This document shows positions 40,109 through 49,031 of a DNA stretch of 64,000 nucleotides, piece after piece. Position 1 is the first letter of the stretch; each line of letters opens with the position of its first letter. The DNA is taken from positions 4,487,001-4,551,000 of the forward strand of contig NZ_CP026363.1 of assembly GCF_004117055.1 (NCBI RefSeq), written 5' to 3'. Both the position numbers and the translations under genes were made by a program. Source of the DNA: Brevibacillus agri. GTDB lineage: Bacteria > Bacillota > Bacilli > Brevibacillales > Brevibacillaceae. Under the pieces are notes generated by a model. That model saw only the letters and a program-made list of their open reading frames with translations, was not told the DNA's origin and did not search any database.

Positions 40109-40289
40109 GGGATTCGCGGGCAACAGAAACGCAACCCTGACTAGACTACGAAGCGGCTACCACTTTTGCGTTTCCCCGCGAATCCCTGCGGAGCGGACAG
40201 TCCCCGCTTCCCTGCAGGACGTAGACCGGGCCCCGCTGAACGCGAGCGATAACTTGTGTTCAGTGGGTGAAGACCGGAGCTTAGTCCGG
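40109..40289. other. Highly structured GC-rich intergenic element
   Basis: Consecutive pairing blocks: GGGATTCGCGGG...AAACGCAA with TTGCGTTT-CCCCGCGAATCCC (40109-40186), GGAGCGG with CCGCTTCC (40193-40214), CCCCGCTGAAC with GTTCAGTGGG (40231-40267) and CCGGAGCTTAGTCCGG (40274-40289). It has no open frame with a ribosome site. It may be a structured RNA or a repeat-type element. Confidence 0.5.
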
Positions 40290-40330
40290 AAATATTCTTC
40301 TCTCCGCAACAGCCCCGCTTAAAAAACATC

Positions 40331-40364
40331 AAAAAAGGACAGCCCCTCTAAAAAGAGACTGCCC
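40331..40364 (-). terminator. Terminator of ytoI
   Basis: Minus strand GGGCAGTCTCT, loop, AGAGGGGCTGTCC, then TTTTTT, 17 bases after the stop. Confidence 0.85.
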
Positions 40365-40380
40365 AAAAACACTACACACC

Positions 40381-41691
40381 TCACCGATCAATAATCTGCG
40401 CCGTAATCATCGCCTGCCCGACGAGCTGCTCGCCGTGGTAGACCGAAACCTCCACCTTCCCGAAGCGCCGACTGATATCCAAAAGCCGCGGCTGCACCTG
40501 GATGTGGCTCTCCATCTGTACGGGCTTCAAAAAGTACACCGTGATGTTTTCCGGCACCATGTCGCCCCGGCGATGCTGACGCAAGAGATTACAAGCCGCT
40601 TCCACCATCACCGTCGTCATGATTCCGCTCGCAATCGTCCCCAGATGATTCGTCATCTGCGGAGTGACGTCGCCCAGATAGACCAGCTCGTCAGCCTGAC
40701 GCTCCTCGCGGAAATGAGACATAATCAGGTTCGGAAACGTTTCGCTCATCTGTGGCTGCTTCGCCGTGAACTGGAGCGCTTTCAACACATCGTTGCGGCT
40801 CAGCACGCCCACCAGCTTGCGATAATTGTCCACGACCGGCAACAGCTCGATCCCTTCCCACACCATCATGTGCGCCGAAGACGCCACAGACACGCGCGGC
40901 GAAGTCGTGATCGGATTTTTCGTCATCACCTTGTCGATCGTCGCCGTCTCTTCGTGGCCGATAATATCCTTCGAAGTCACGATCCCGATCAGACGCATCT
41001 GCTCGTCGACAACCGGAAAGCGCGTATCCTGATACAACTCCGTATACTGATGCCATTTGGCGACCGTATCGCTCGGCAGCAGTACCGGCGTCTCCGCAAG
41101 CGGCTTCAGCACGTCCTCCACCATCACGATTTCCTTTTTAATCAAACGGTCGTAAATCGCCCGGTTAATCATCGACGCGACCGTAAACGAATCATAGCTG
41201 GACGAAATGATCGGCAGAGCCAGCCGATCCGCCAGTTGCTTGATTTCCTCGCTCGTATCGAAGCCGCCTGTTATCAGTACGGCTGCGCCTTGCTGCAAAG
41301 CGATCTTGTGCGCCTGATAGCGGTTCCCGACAATCAGCAGGCTGCCCGCGTCGATGTAGCGCATCATCGCTTCCAACTGCATCGCGCCGATCACGAATTT
41401 GTTCAATGTCTTATGCAGCCCTTCCCGTCCGCCCAGCACATGGCCGTCGACGATATTGACCACCTCGGCAAAAGTCAATCGCTCTATGTTTTCCTTTTGC
41501 TTCTTCTCGATTCTCACTGTGCCGACACGTTCAATGGTGCTTACGTATCCTTGTGTTTCCGCTTCCTTGATAGCGCGGTAGGCCGTACCCTCACTCACAT
41601 CCAGGTCTTTGGCGATCTGCCGCACGGAAATCTTCGAACCGATCGGAAGGCGATCAATATGCTGCAAGATTTGTTCATGCTTCGTTGCCAT
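40381..41691 (-). CDS. ytoI: HTH-DRTGG-CBS-hotdog protein YtoI
   Basis: 436 residues from ATG 41691 (MATKHEQILQHIDRLPIGSK), with GGGGGAG upstream; an upstream in-frame ATG lacks a site. Order: a winged helix (VRQIAKDLDVSEGTAYRAIKEAETQGYV at about 20-55), a DRTGG domain (GAMQLEAMMRYIDAGSLLIVGNR, VLITGGFDTSEEI), two CBS domains (about 195-310; RFPVVDEQMRLIGIVTSKDI and LLPVVDNYRKLVGVLSRNDVL), and a C-terminal hotdog domain. CBS domains usually bind adenosyl compounds. The role is unknown; a nucleotide-sensing regulator with acyl-thioester binding is possible. Confidence 0.9.
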   Translation of the reverse strand: MATKHEQILQHIDRLPIGSKISVRQIAKDLDVSEGTAYRAIKEAETQGYVSTIERVGTVRIEKKQKENIERLTFAEVVNIVDGHVLGGREGLHKTLNKFVIGAMQLEAMMRYIDAGSLLIVGNRYQAHKIALQQGAAVLITGGFDTSEEIKQLADRLALPIISSSYDSFTVASMINRAIYDRLIKKEIVMVEDVLKPLAETPVLLPSDTVAKWHQYTELYQDTRFPVVDEQMRLIGIVTSKDIIGHEETATIDKVMTKNPITTSPRVSVASSAHMMVWEGIELLPVVDNYRKLVGVLSRNDVLKALQFTAKQPQMSETFPNLIMSHFREERQADELVYLGDVTPQMTNHLGTIASGIMTTVMVEAACNLLRQHRRGDMVPENITVYFLKPVQMESHIQVQPRLLDISRRFGKVEVSVYHGEQLVGQAMITAQIIDR

Positions 41692-41770
41692 ATTGCTACT
41701 CCCCCTTCCTGGTCTCCCACCCGTTCCAATGTACGCGCGCTCCTTCGAACAATATACCCGAAGGCGCGGC

Positions 41771-41801
41771 AAAAAAAAAGGGTAGCTTTTTCAAGCTACC
41801 G
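41771..41801 (-). terminator. Terminator of yheB
   Basis: Minus strand GGTAGCTT, loop, AAGCTACC, then nine T residues, about 100 bases after the yheB stop. Confidence 0.8.
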
Positions 41802-41903
41802 ATCAGAAAGTATATCATTAAGGGGGTTTTCATCGTGCTTTTATCTTACCCAAGGAATATTACAGGATTATTACAAGGCGGTTACAGTTTCTTTTCAGTT
41901 TTC

Positions 41904-43061
41904 CTACCCTAACCAGCTTGCCAAAAGCCCCTGGACCAGACCAATGATCCCGCCGAGAATAAAGCCGAGCACCGTAATCATGCGAAACTCTTTTCCCGAG
42001 ATGCCGACGACCATCTCTTCGATTCTTTCAGTCGGGAAGCCCTCTACCTGCCTTGTCACAATATCGCGAATCGCCAGCCGCGAAAAAATGCGTTCCACGT
42101 TTTGCTGCAGCGACTCTACCATCCATTTTGCCAGCCGCGGGACGAGGTTCGTCTGGACTGTCTCCTGAATGGGCGCGGTCAGGCGCGACAGCGGCTCATC
42201 GACCAGCCGCAGGCTCTGTTCCTCGATTTTGGCGAAAAGCGCCCGCGACCAGTCGTCGATCTGCTCGCGACCAAGCCACTCCACCAGCTCGCCGACATTT
42301 TTGTCCAGCAGCTTGTCCGCTTCCTTGCGCAAAAACTGCTGCAGGCGTCCGGCCAGCTCCGGGCTTTGCAAAAGGTCGTCGAGAGCCGGGAGAATTTTGC
42401 CGATGATTTTGTCGTCGGTAAGAAACATGCCGACCAGCCCGCCAAACATCCCTCCGCCGCCACCGAGCATGCTTTTGACCATGCTCTGCAACGTTTGCTG
42501 TCCTTCCGGTGAGTGCAGATAGCCGCGCAAACGGTCCATCAGCAGTTGGCTGACCGTCGCGAACGTGGCGTCCAGGCGCTCTTGCCCCGCGTGCGGGATC
42601 AGCTCGCGCAGCTTTGTTTCTTCATATTGACTGAGCAGATGTTGGACAAAAGCGTCCCACTTCTCCTGCACAGGAGCGCGCACGCCTTCCTTCCAGCCTC
42701 CATCCTCTGTGAACAAATCGGGAACAGCGGCAAGCAAAGCCTGACGCAACGTACGCTCGTCCGCCATCCAGTGCATCGCCAGATTGTTCATCCAGCTTGC
42801 CAGCGTGTTTTCCAGACCGCCCTGGGCAAGCGCCCGCCTGACGCCTTCTGTCGTGAGCAAATGCTCTTCCACCAACCTGCCCATTTGTATTGCGATGTCA
42901 TCCCGCCTTCTCGGGATCAGTCCCGGGGTAAACGGCACCTTCCAATTGCCGATATACCAAGGCTTGAGCGGCCGGAAAAGCATGCGGATGGCCAGTTCGT
43001 TCGTGACGCCGCCAATGACAGAACCGACGCCAATATTCACTAATACTATCCATAAGTTCAT
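41904..43061 (-). CDS. yheB: DUF445 family membrane protein (YheB-like)
   Basis: 385 residues from ATG 43061 (MNLWIVLVNIGVGSVIGGVTNELAIRMLF). The first helix with GGVTNELAIRMLFRPLKPWYIGNWKVPFTPGLIPRRR (split at about 20-55) is the diagnostic DUF445 start, and the end ITVLGFILGGIIGLVQGLLASWL is the second membrane anchor. The middle is long amphipathic helices that probably face the outside. YheB sits beside yheC and yheD in B. subtilis, as here. The ribosome site is weak (AAAGG, then TTAGGA). Confidence 0.88.
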   Translation of the reverse strand: MNLWIVLVNIGVGSVIGGVTNELAIRMLFRPLKPWYIGNWKVPFTPGLIPRRRDDIAIQMGRLVEEHLLTTEGVRRALAQGGLENTLASWMNNLAMHWMADERTLRQALLAAVPDLFTEDGGWKEGVRAPVQEKWDAFVQHLLSQYEETKLRELIPHAGQERLDATFATVSQLLMDRLRGYLHSPEGQQTLQSMVKSMLGGGGGMFGGLVGMFLTDDKIIGKILPALDDLLQSPELAGRLQQFLRKEADKLLDKNVGELVEWLGREQIDDWSRALFAKIEEQSLRLVDEPLSRLTAPIQETVQTNLVPRLAKWMVESLQQNVERIFSRLAIRDIVTRQVEGFPTERIEEMVVGISGKEFRMITVLGFILGGIIGLVQGLLASWLG

Positions 43062-43091
43062 AAATCCTAACAACCTTTCTTCTCTGCATGG

Positions 43092-43120
43092 CACCAAACG
43101 ATTTAGCTACTCATACCATA
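43092..43120 (+). promoter_or_regulatory. Sigma-K-like promoter of the ATP-grasp cluster
   Basis: CACC, 16 bases, CATACCATA, which fits the sigma-K pattern (AC in the -35, CATANNNTA in the -10). It is 35 bases before the first ATP-grasp start. It implies transcription in the mother cell late in sporulation. Confidence 0.65.
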
Positions 43121-43154
43121 GACTAACTTTATGCCTGATGGGAAGGGGATAGCC

Positions 43155-44588
43155 ATGTCTTACGTTCCAACCATCGTCGTCGGATACGAGCCAAAGACGG
43201 AAGTAGACCTTTACCTACCCCAGGCGCAAATGCGCAAATGGAATCTTTCTTCGCCCACCGCTACTGTCCAATTCGGAAGCAAAACGGTTCGCGCCCGCAT
43301 CAGCGGCATAGATCGCAGCGGCCAAACACTCATCCGGCCCGCCGTGGCTGGGTCGCTTCGCCTCCCTACAGGCGTTCCTCTGCTGCTGCGCTACGACGCG
43401 GACCAACAAACGCTTGTTTTCGGGCCGTATGTAGGGATTCTCGTATCCTCTTACAATGCCCAATTTACGCAATCCCCGTTTGGACCGTTGTCAACTTTTT
43501 TCAACGAGCTAGCCGATATTTGCCGCAAGCGTGGAGGAATCATCTGCGCATTCCGACTTCAGGATGTCAATTGGGATGCCGGCATCGTGCGCGGCCTTGT
43601 TCGGAGAGGAGGAGTATGGCGCCAAAAAGTGCTGCCGCTGCCCCAATGTATCTATAACCGCCTCGTCTCCCGCCAAAGGGAGCGCAGCGAGCAGATGGCG
43701 AATTGGCTGCAGCGCTGCAAGGAAGCCAACATCCCCTTCTTCAACGAGCGTTTCTTGAACAAGTGGCACGTGCACTCCGCTCTGCAAAATCAGGAAAGCG
43801 CCGCCGAGCATCTTCCTGCCATGGTTCGCTTTCAGAGCCTGGGAGATTTGCGGATGATGCTGTCTACGTATCGCACTGTTTATGCAAAACCGGCAAATGG
43901 AAGCATGGGACGAGGGATTATCCGGCTGCGCCGAACGCAGGAGGGGTATCAGCTCGCCCGCCCAGGCGGGTTTGGCAAAACGTTCTCCAGCATAACCGGC
44001 TTGCACCAGTACTTGCACAAACAGACAAAAGGCAAACCTTATTTGCTGCAGCAAGGTTTACCGTTGATCGGCATGCACGGTCGGCCGACTGATTTTCGCG
44101 TGCTGGTGCAAAAAAATCGCGCAGGCGAATGGGCCGTCACATCTATGGTTGCCCGTTTGGGATTGAATCGCATCGTTTCCAATATATCCAGAGGCGGCCA
44201 GATGATGACGCCCCTTCAGGCACTGCGTGTATGTGGACCATGGGCCAGCTCCGTTCGCCCGTCTCCAGCCACGCTAAAAGAAGTGGCCTTGAAGCTGTCC
44301 GTCCTGCTTGAAGAAGCACTGCCCGGCCATTACGCAGAATTCGGCGTCGATCTCGGCGTGGATGTCCGTGGACAGGTGTGGCTTTTGGAGGTGAACAGCA
44401 AGCCTTCCAAAACCGCCAATACCATTCCTTTGCCTGAAGGCGTGGAGGAGCCGCCCCGACGCGCCCGTCCTTCCGTCGTACGCATGCTGGAATACTCATC
44501 CTACATCAGTGGTTTTCCCCGGACAGCCAAACCGAAACCAAGGGCGACAACAGGCAAATCCAAAGGCAAGAAAAACAGGCGAAGGTGA
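43155..44588 (+). CDS. YheC/YheD-type spore ATP-grasp protein 1
   Basis: 477 residues from ATG 43155 (site GGAAGGGG). The N-terminal about 100 residues form a beta-rich domain; then the family core with ICAFRLQDVNWDAGIVRGLV and FFNERFLNKWHVHSAL. The ATP-grasp half has VYAKPANGSMGRGIIRL (about 245), DFRVLVQKNRAGEWAVTSM, and the metal site FGVDLGVDVRGQVWLLEVNSKPSKT (about 395). The C-terminal basic tail (KPKPRATTGKSKGKKNRRR) is unlike the paralogs and may bind DNA, RNA or an acidic coat protein. Relatives in B. subtilis are coat-associated. The ligase substrate is unknown. Confidence 0.85.
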   Translation: MSYVPTIVVGYEPKTEVDLYLPQAQMRKWNLSSPTATVQFGSKTVRARISGIDRSGQTLIRPAVAGSLRLPTGVPLLLRYDADQQTLVFGPYVGILVSSYNAQFTQSPFGPLSTFFNELADICRKRGGIICAFRLQDVNWDAGIVRGLVRRGGVWRQKVLPLPQCIYNRLVSRQRERSEQMANWLQRCKEANIPFFNERFLNKWHVHSALQNQESAAEHLPAMVRFQSLGDLRMMLSTYRTVYAKPANGSMGRGIIRLRRTQEGYQLARPGGFGKTFSSITGLHQYLHKQTKGKPYLLQQGLPLIGMHGRPTDFRVLVQKNRAGEWAVTSMVARLGLNRIVSNISRGGQMMTPLQALRVCGPWASSVRPSPATLKEVALKLSVLLEEALPGHYAEFGVDLGVDVRGQVWLLEVNSKPSKTANTIPLPEGVEEPPRRARPSVVRMLEYSSYISGFPRTAKPKPRATTGKSKGKKNRRR

Positions 44589-44593
44589 CCCAC

Positions 44594-45685
44594 ATGAGAG
44601 CAGACGCGAGAAGTCTTGGCATCATGACCCGCTGCCAAGGCTCCCACTTTGTAGACAAAGGGTATTACAAAAAGCTGACGCTGTACGGACGCAAGCACGG
44701 CATTCGCGTCTTTGTGTTCTCGCCGCGTCAGGTTAACTTTTCCTCGCGAACGGTAAAAGGCTTCGAATACCGCAACGGATCGTGGCAAGCAAATGTTTTC
44801 CCGCTCCCGGCCTTGATCTACGATCGGTGTTTCGTAGGCCCAGCTTACCGCCACTATAAACCATTTGTGGAAAAGTTGCAAAACGATCGCAACATTACAT
44901 TTTTGGGGCGTGGTCTGTCCGGGAAGTGGCAGGTTCACCAAATGCTGTCCAAGTCGCCGCTGCTGTCTTCGTATTTGCCGCCGACCGAAATTTTGTCGTT
45001 TGCTACCGTGCAAGACATGCTGCAAAAGCACGGAGCTGTCGTCATCAAGCCCATGGCGGGAACGCATGGAATCGGGGTCGTGCGCATCAAGGAGACAAAG
45101 AGCGGCTACGAGGCGACCGGACGGAACCGGGAAAATCGGCCGTTTCGCAGGCAGATCCGGGACACCGCCGGGCTGAAGACTTTTGTCGCCTCGTTTACCT
45201 CCGGGCGCAAATTCCTTGTACAGCCCTATCTCAAGCTGCATACCCCGGATGGCACCCCTTTTGACGTCAGGGTGCTCGTACAAAAAAACGGGCAGGGTGA
45301 ATGGGAGACGACAGGAAAAGCTGTTCGCCTTGGCGACAAGCGAAGCATTACCTCCAACCTGCATGGAGGAGGCAAGGCAGAGCCGCTCTCCGCGTTTCTA
45401 GCCCGGCATTTCAAGCCTGCCGTCCACTCGCGGATCGATCAGACGATCAACCAGCTCGCACAGGAATTGCCGCGCTTTTTGGAGGATTGCCACGGCAGGC
45501 TTGTCGAGTTGGGGATTGATGTCGGCATCGACACGGCCGGAAATGTCTGGGTCATCGAGGTCAACAGCAGGCCAGGACGGACTGTGTTTCGCTTGATTGA
45601 CGACCCGGTCGCCAAACGCCACTCCATTACCCAGCCCGTTCGATACGCCCACTATCTCATGAAAGAGCGCGTAGGAGGTTACTAA
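44594..45685 (+). CDS. YheC/YheD-type spore ATP-grasp protein 2
   Basis: About 363 residues from ATG 44594, 8 bases after GAAGGTGA; a GTG at 44585 overlapping the previous TGA is the alternative. It lacks the N-terminal beta domain of paralogs 1, 3 and 4 and begins near the core: LGIMTRCQGSHFVDKGYYKKL. ATP-grasp landmarks: VVIKPMAGTHGIGVVRI, FDVRVLVQKNGQGEWETTGKAVRLG and LGIDVGIDTAGNVWVIEVNSRPGRT. Translational coupling to paralog 1 suggests the proteins act together. Confidence 0.85.
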   Translation: MRADARSLGIMTRCQGSHFVDKGYYKKLTLYGRKHGIRVFVFSPRQVNFSSRTVKGFEYRNGSWQANVFPLPALIYDRCFVGPAYRHYKPFVEKLQNDRNITFLGRGLSGKWQVHQMLSKSPLLSSYLPPTEILSFATVQDMLQKHGAVVIKPMAGTHGIGVVRIKETKSGYEATGRNRENRPFRRQIRDTAGLKTFVASFTSGRKFLVQPYLKLHTPDGTPFDVRVLVQKNGQGEWETTGKAVRLGDKRSITSNLHGGGKAEPLSAFLARHFKPAVHSRIDQTINQLAQELPRFLEDCHGRLVELGIDVGIDTAGNVWVIEVNSRPGRTVFRLIDDPVAKRHSITQPVRYAHYLMKERVGGY

Positions 45686-45687
45686 GC

Positions 45688-47064
45688 ATGGAAACGTTCA
45701 GAATGCGGCTTCGCTTCCTTTCCAATCCCCGTGTCAGCGGGATCATCCTGCCGACTAATCTCTTCTCCAAGCTACAGCTACGCCATCGCCAAAAAATTAC
45801 GGTCATGCTGGGCAAAAAGGAAGTCGTCGCAACCGTACTGCAAGACAAGCGAAATCCTGATTCCAATGTCATCAAAGTGACCACGCTGCTCCAGTCCGAG
45901 CTGGGCATCCCGCACGGCGGTTTGATCCAGCTCAAGCTGGAGGATTCGACGCTTCGAATCGGTCCGGCGATCGGCATCGTCACGACAGGCATTCGCAGGG
46001 ACCCGCGGCAGCCGATTGGCCAGCGCACTTCTTTTTTCTACAAGCTGCTGCAGGCCCAGGAAGGCAAAGGCGTCTTTTACTATATTTTCTCCCCGCACGA
46101 CGTGGACTGGAGTACCAATACGGTCAACGCCTGGTTTTTGCGCAAGGGCAAGACCGGCGGGTACTACTGGAAAAAAATCGTCACCGCCATGCCGGACGTC
46201 GTCTACGACCGGATTCCTTCCCGCTCGGCGGAAAAGCACGAAGCTGTGCGGGAGTTCAAATACAAGCTCGCCAGCTATCCGAACATGCCGATGTTCAACC
46301 AAGGCTTTTTCAACAAGTGGGGAGTCCACCAGATTCTCTACCCGAATCCGGAAGTCAACGAGCACATCCCGGAAACGTACACGTCCCCCTCGCTTGCGAC
46401 TGTGCGGAATTTGCTGAAAAAATACACGATCGTGTATTTGAAGCCGAAAAACGGCAGCCTCGGCTACGGCATCGTGAAAGTCGTCAGACAGTCGGGCGGC
46501 GGCTACACAGCCTCGTATCACAACGGCAGCGGCAATGTAAAGCGGCAGTTTTCCAAGCTGTCCAGCCTGTACCAGCACGTGTTCCGCAGCCGGAGAGTCG
46601 GCAGCTACCTGGCGCAGCAAGGCATCCCGCTCAAAACCTTCCACGGACGCCCGTTTGACTTCCGCGTTCATCTGCACAAAAACCAGCAAAACGAATGGGT
46701 AGTTTCCTGCACGGCTGCCAAGGTAGCCGGCTCCGGCAGCGTGACGACGCACGTGCGCACGGGCGGTACCGTCATTCCCGGAGACGAACTGCTCCACCAT
46801 CTGTACGGAAAGCAAAAAGCGCTGATGTCCGAGCGAATCAGCGAGGCTTCCATCCGCCTTGCCACGGCGATCGAGCAGGCAAAAGGCATCGACCTTGGCG
46901 AATTGGGACTGGATATGGGCATCGACATCCACGGCCATGTCTGGATGTTCGAGGCAAACTCCAAGCCCGGCCGCTCCATCTTCAAGCACGCCCGGCTCAA
47001 GCAAGCCGATCAGGAGTCCCGCAAGCTGCTCGTCGACTACAGTTGTTATTTGGCCAATTTCTAG
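45688..47064 (+). CDS. YheC/YheD-type spore ATP-grasp protein 3
   Basis: 458 residues from an ATG with GTAGGAGG upstream, 2 bases after the previous stop. N-terminal beta domain with SNPRVSGIILPTNLF, then YIFSPHDVDWSTNTVNAWFL and MFNQGFFNKWGVHQIL. The ligase domain has VYLKPKNGSLGYGIVKV, FDFRVHLHKNQQNEWVVSC, and LGLDMGIDIHGHVWMFEANSKPGRSIF. All metal-binding residues (Asp, Glu, Asn) are retained. It is likely a co-translated component of the same sporulation-specific unit. Confidence 0.85.
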   Translation: METFRMRLRFLSNPRVSGIILPTNLFSKLQLRHRQKITVMLGKKEVVATVLQDKRNPDSNVIKVTTLLQSELGIPHGGLIQLKLEDSTLRIGPAIGIVTTGIRRDPRQPIGQRTSFFYKLLQAQEGKGVFYYIFSPHDVDWSTNTVNAWFLRKGKTGGYYWKKIVTAMPDVVYDRIPSRSAEKHEAVREFKYKLASYPNMPMFNQGFFNKWGVHQILYPNPEVNEHIPETYTSPSLATVRNLLKKYTIVYLKPKNGSLGYGIVKVVRQSGGGYTASYHNGSGNVKRQFSKLSSLYQHVFRSRRVGSYLAQQGIPLKTFHGRPFDFRVHLHKNQQNEWVVSCTAAKVAGSGSVTTHVRTGGTVIPGDELLHHLYGKQKALMSERISEASIRLATAIEQAKGIDLGELGLDMGIDIHGHVWMFEANSKPGRSIFKHARLKQADQESRKLLVDYSCYLANF

Positions 47065-47107
47065 GCGATAGACAAACAGCACCGTTTTTCAGGAAGGAGG
47101 AACACCC

Positions 47108-48418
47108 ATGCTTCAGCAGCGCTCCGGGTGGCTGACCATCCTCCCCAGCGGCAAATGGTTCATCCAGCTACCACGGCAAGCTCTAGGCAAGCGGTCGCAA
47201 AAGAAACTGTTCGCAAGCCTCGGTCCGTTTTCGCACAACAAAAGGGTGTACACGGGCTTGCCCGCGATGCAGCCAGGGCGGTTTCGAACGCGGATCAACT
47301 GGAAAATGATGAACGACTCGCTAAAGCTTGGCCCTCTGATTGGCATTCTGACTGTTGGCGAGGGCGCAGCGTTTTTGGGTAATCGCGAAAACTTCAAGGA
47401 CATCTCGCAATCTGGCAAGCGTTGGGGGGCGCTCGTGTACGTCTTCACTCCGCAAGGCATCAACTGGGAGAAAAAGAAGGTACGCGGCTATTTGTACAAT
47501 CACAAGCAAAATCTGTGGCAGGAAGTCGTTCTCCCCTTCCCGCACGTCGTCTATAACCGCATCCCTACCCGAAAGGCAGAGCAGCGTCCCGAAGTCAAAA
47601 AAGCTTTGGCCCGCATCCACGAGATGCCGAACGTCACCTTGTTCAATCGCTGTTTTTTCGACAAGCAAGAGCTTTTCTCCATGCTAAAAAAGTACCCCGA
47701 GGTGCATGCGTTTCTCCCGGAGACGAAAAAGCTCGATACGCTCGCCCGCTTCAAAGGCTTTTGCACCGAGCATCGCTTCGTCTACCTCAAGCCGGTGCGC
47801 GGCAAGGCCGGGGAAGGGATCATGCGGGTCGAATACAAAAACGACGGCTGGCGGCTTCAGCGGCTCAAGGAACAACGGGCCGTCACGCGCCGCTTTTCCA
47901 ATCTGGAAGATTTGTGGAAGCACGTAAATAGCCACGTCCGGCAGCAGCGGTACATCATGCAGCAAGGCATCCGCAGGGCACGCTTCAACGGCAAGCCTTT
48001 TGACGTGCGGGTACTCGTGCAAAAAAACGGCCATGGCGAATGGGGCGTAACCGGCGTCGGAATCAGACGCTCCGGCTCGCAAAGCATCACTACGCACGTC
48101 CCGCGCGGCGGCTCCATCCACTCCTTGTCTTCCGTCCTCCAGACTTTGTTCAAGGCTGATCCGGAAAAGATGGAAGAAAAGATTCACCAGACAGCGCTTA
48201 CGATCGCAAGCACGCTGAACGAGGAGATCAAAGACCTGGCTGAAATGTCGATGGACCTCGGCCTGACAGAAGACGGCAGCCTCTGGTTTTTTGAAGCGAA
48301 CGCCAAGCCGGAGAAGTTCGATGAGCCTTCGATCAGGCGCTTGTCGCTGTCCAATCTCATCCACTACGCCCAGTACGTATCCAGACTGCAAAGCGGGCGT
48401 GAAGCCGCAGCAGGGTAA
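47108..48418 (+). CDS. YheC/YheD-type spore ATP-grasp protein 4
   Basis: 436 residues from an ATG with GAAGGAGG upstream. Shares the N-terminal beta domain and the ligase core: VYVFTPQGINWEKKKVRGYL, LFNRCFFDKQELFSML, VYLKPVRGKAGEGIMRV, FDVRVLVQKNGHGEWGVTGVG, SMDLGLTEDGSLWFFEANAKPEKF. The first metal-site Asp lies in SMDLGLTEDG rather than GVDLGVD, a small deviation that keeps the acid. Fourth consecutive paralog of the cluster; the GNAT gene follows after 5 bases. Confidence 0.85.
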   Translation: MLQQRSGWLTILPSGKWFIQLPRQALGKRSQKKLFASLGPFSHNKRVYTGLPAMQPGRFRTRINWKMMNDSLKLGPLIGILTVGEGAAFLGNRENFKDISQSGKRWGALVYVFTPQGINWEKKKVRGYLYNHKQNLWQEVVLPFPHVVYNRIPTRKAEQRPEVKKALARIHEMPNVTLFNRCFFDKQELFSMLKKYPEVHAFLPETKKLDTLARFKGFCTEHRFVYLKPVRGKAGEGIMRVEYKNDGWRLQRLKEQRAVTRRFSNLEDLWKHVNSHVRQQRYIMQQGIRRARFNGKPFDVRVLVQKNGHGEWGVTGVGIRRSGSQSITTHVPRGGSIHSLSSVLQTLFKADPEKMEEKIHQTALTIASTLNEEIKDLAEMSMDLGLTEDGSLWFFEANAKPEKFDEPSIRRLSLSNLIHYAQYVSRLQSGREAAAG

Positions 48419-48423
48419 TCGCC

Positions 48424-48906
48424 ATGAAAAAATCGTTGAAATACGTGATCTTACCTCCGCAAGCACTGGCTGAATCTCAGGCGACTCTGGTGAGATTTGC
48501 CCGTCAGGAAGGGGATCGGCGCATCACCAAGCACGCAATCGACTGGCTCTCGCGCCTGACCCCCAAGCTGCTTTCCAAAAAGGATTCCAGTGTCGCTCTT
48601 GCCATGAACGGGAAACGCGTCGTTGGCTTGTTCGCCGTTTCCCGCTGTGGACTGGGTCAATCCTTCCTGGTTGTAGATAAGCGCTACCGCAATCGGGGAA
48701 TCGGCAAAGCGCTGACGACGCTCATCTGTCAGCGCTTGCCCAAACTGTACGTGCGCGTAGCTCTCGATAATGAGGCAAGTCTTACCCTTTTTCGCACCAT
48801 GGGCTTCGAGCCTGTCAAAGCGAGCATCGGGCCAACGGGAAAGCCTACGCTCTGGTTCGCTTTTGGCCACTGGAATCCCACCGATTTGCAGGAACATGCC
48901 GGATGA
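48424..48906 (+). CDS. GNAT family N-acetyltransferase
   Basis: 160 residues. The acetyl-CoA binding loop is VVDKRYRNRGIGKALTTLI (about 78-96), preceded by the beta strand GLFAVSRCGLGQSF and followed by LYVRVALDNEASLTLFRTMGFEPV, all standard GNAT. It lies 5 bases after the fourth ATP-grasp gene and is closed by a terminator, so it is the last gene of that sporulation unit. It could acetylate a spore coat component or a ligation product; the substrate is not predictable. Confidence 0.85.
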   Translation: MKKSLKYVILPPQALAESQATLVRFARQEGDRRITKHAIDWLSRLTPKLLSKKDSSVALAMNGKRVVGLFAVSRCGLGQSFLVVDKRYRNRGIGKALTTLICQRLPKLYVRVALDNEASLTLFRTMGFEPVKASIGPTGKPTLWFAFGHWNPTDLQEHAG

Positions 48907-48924
48907 TGTCCGGCATGTTTTTTG
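48893..48924 (+). terminator. Terminator of the ATP-grasp/GNAT unit
   Basis: AACATGCCGGA, loop TGATG (GNAT stop in it), TCCGGCATGTT, TTTT: an 11-bp perfect stem. Confidence 0.93.
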
Positions 48925-49031
48925 CCATGCGCTCGTCGATTTCTTCACTAATGCGAATTCTTTTGCTTCATCCGTTCGTGCATGAGGAAACCTTCCTTGG
49001 TAAAAATACTCTGCAGGAGGTGGTCTTTCCC

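Noticed and set aside
43155-48418. A cyanophycin- or RimK-like polymerase cluster
   Set aside because: The ATP-grasp motifs (FDVRVLVQKN, VNSKPSKT) match the YheC/D family rather than CphA or RimK, and no matching peptidase is present.
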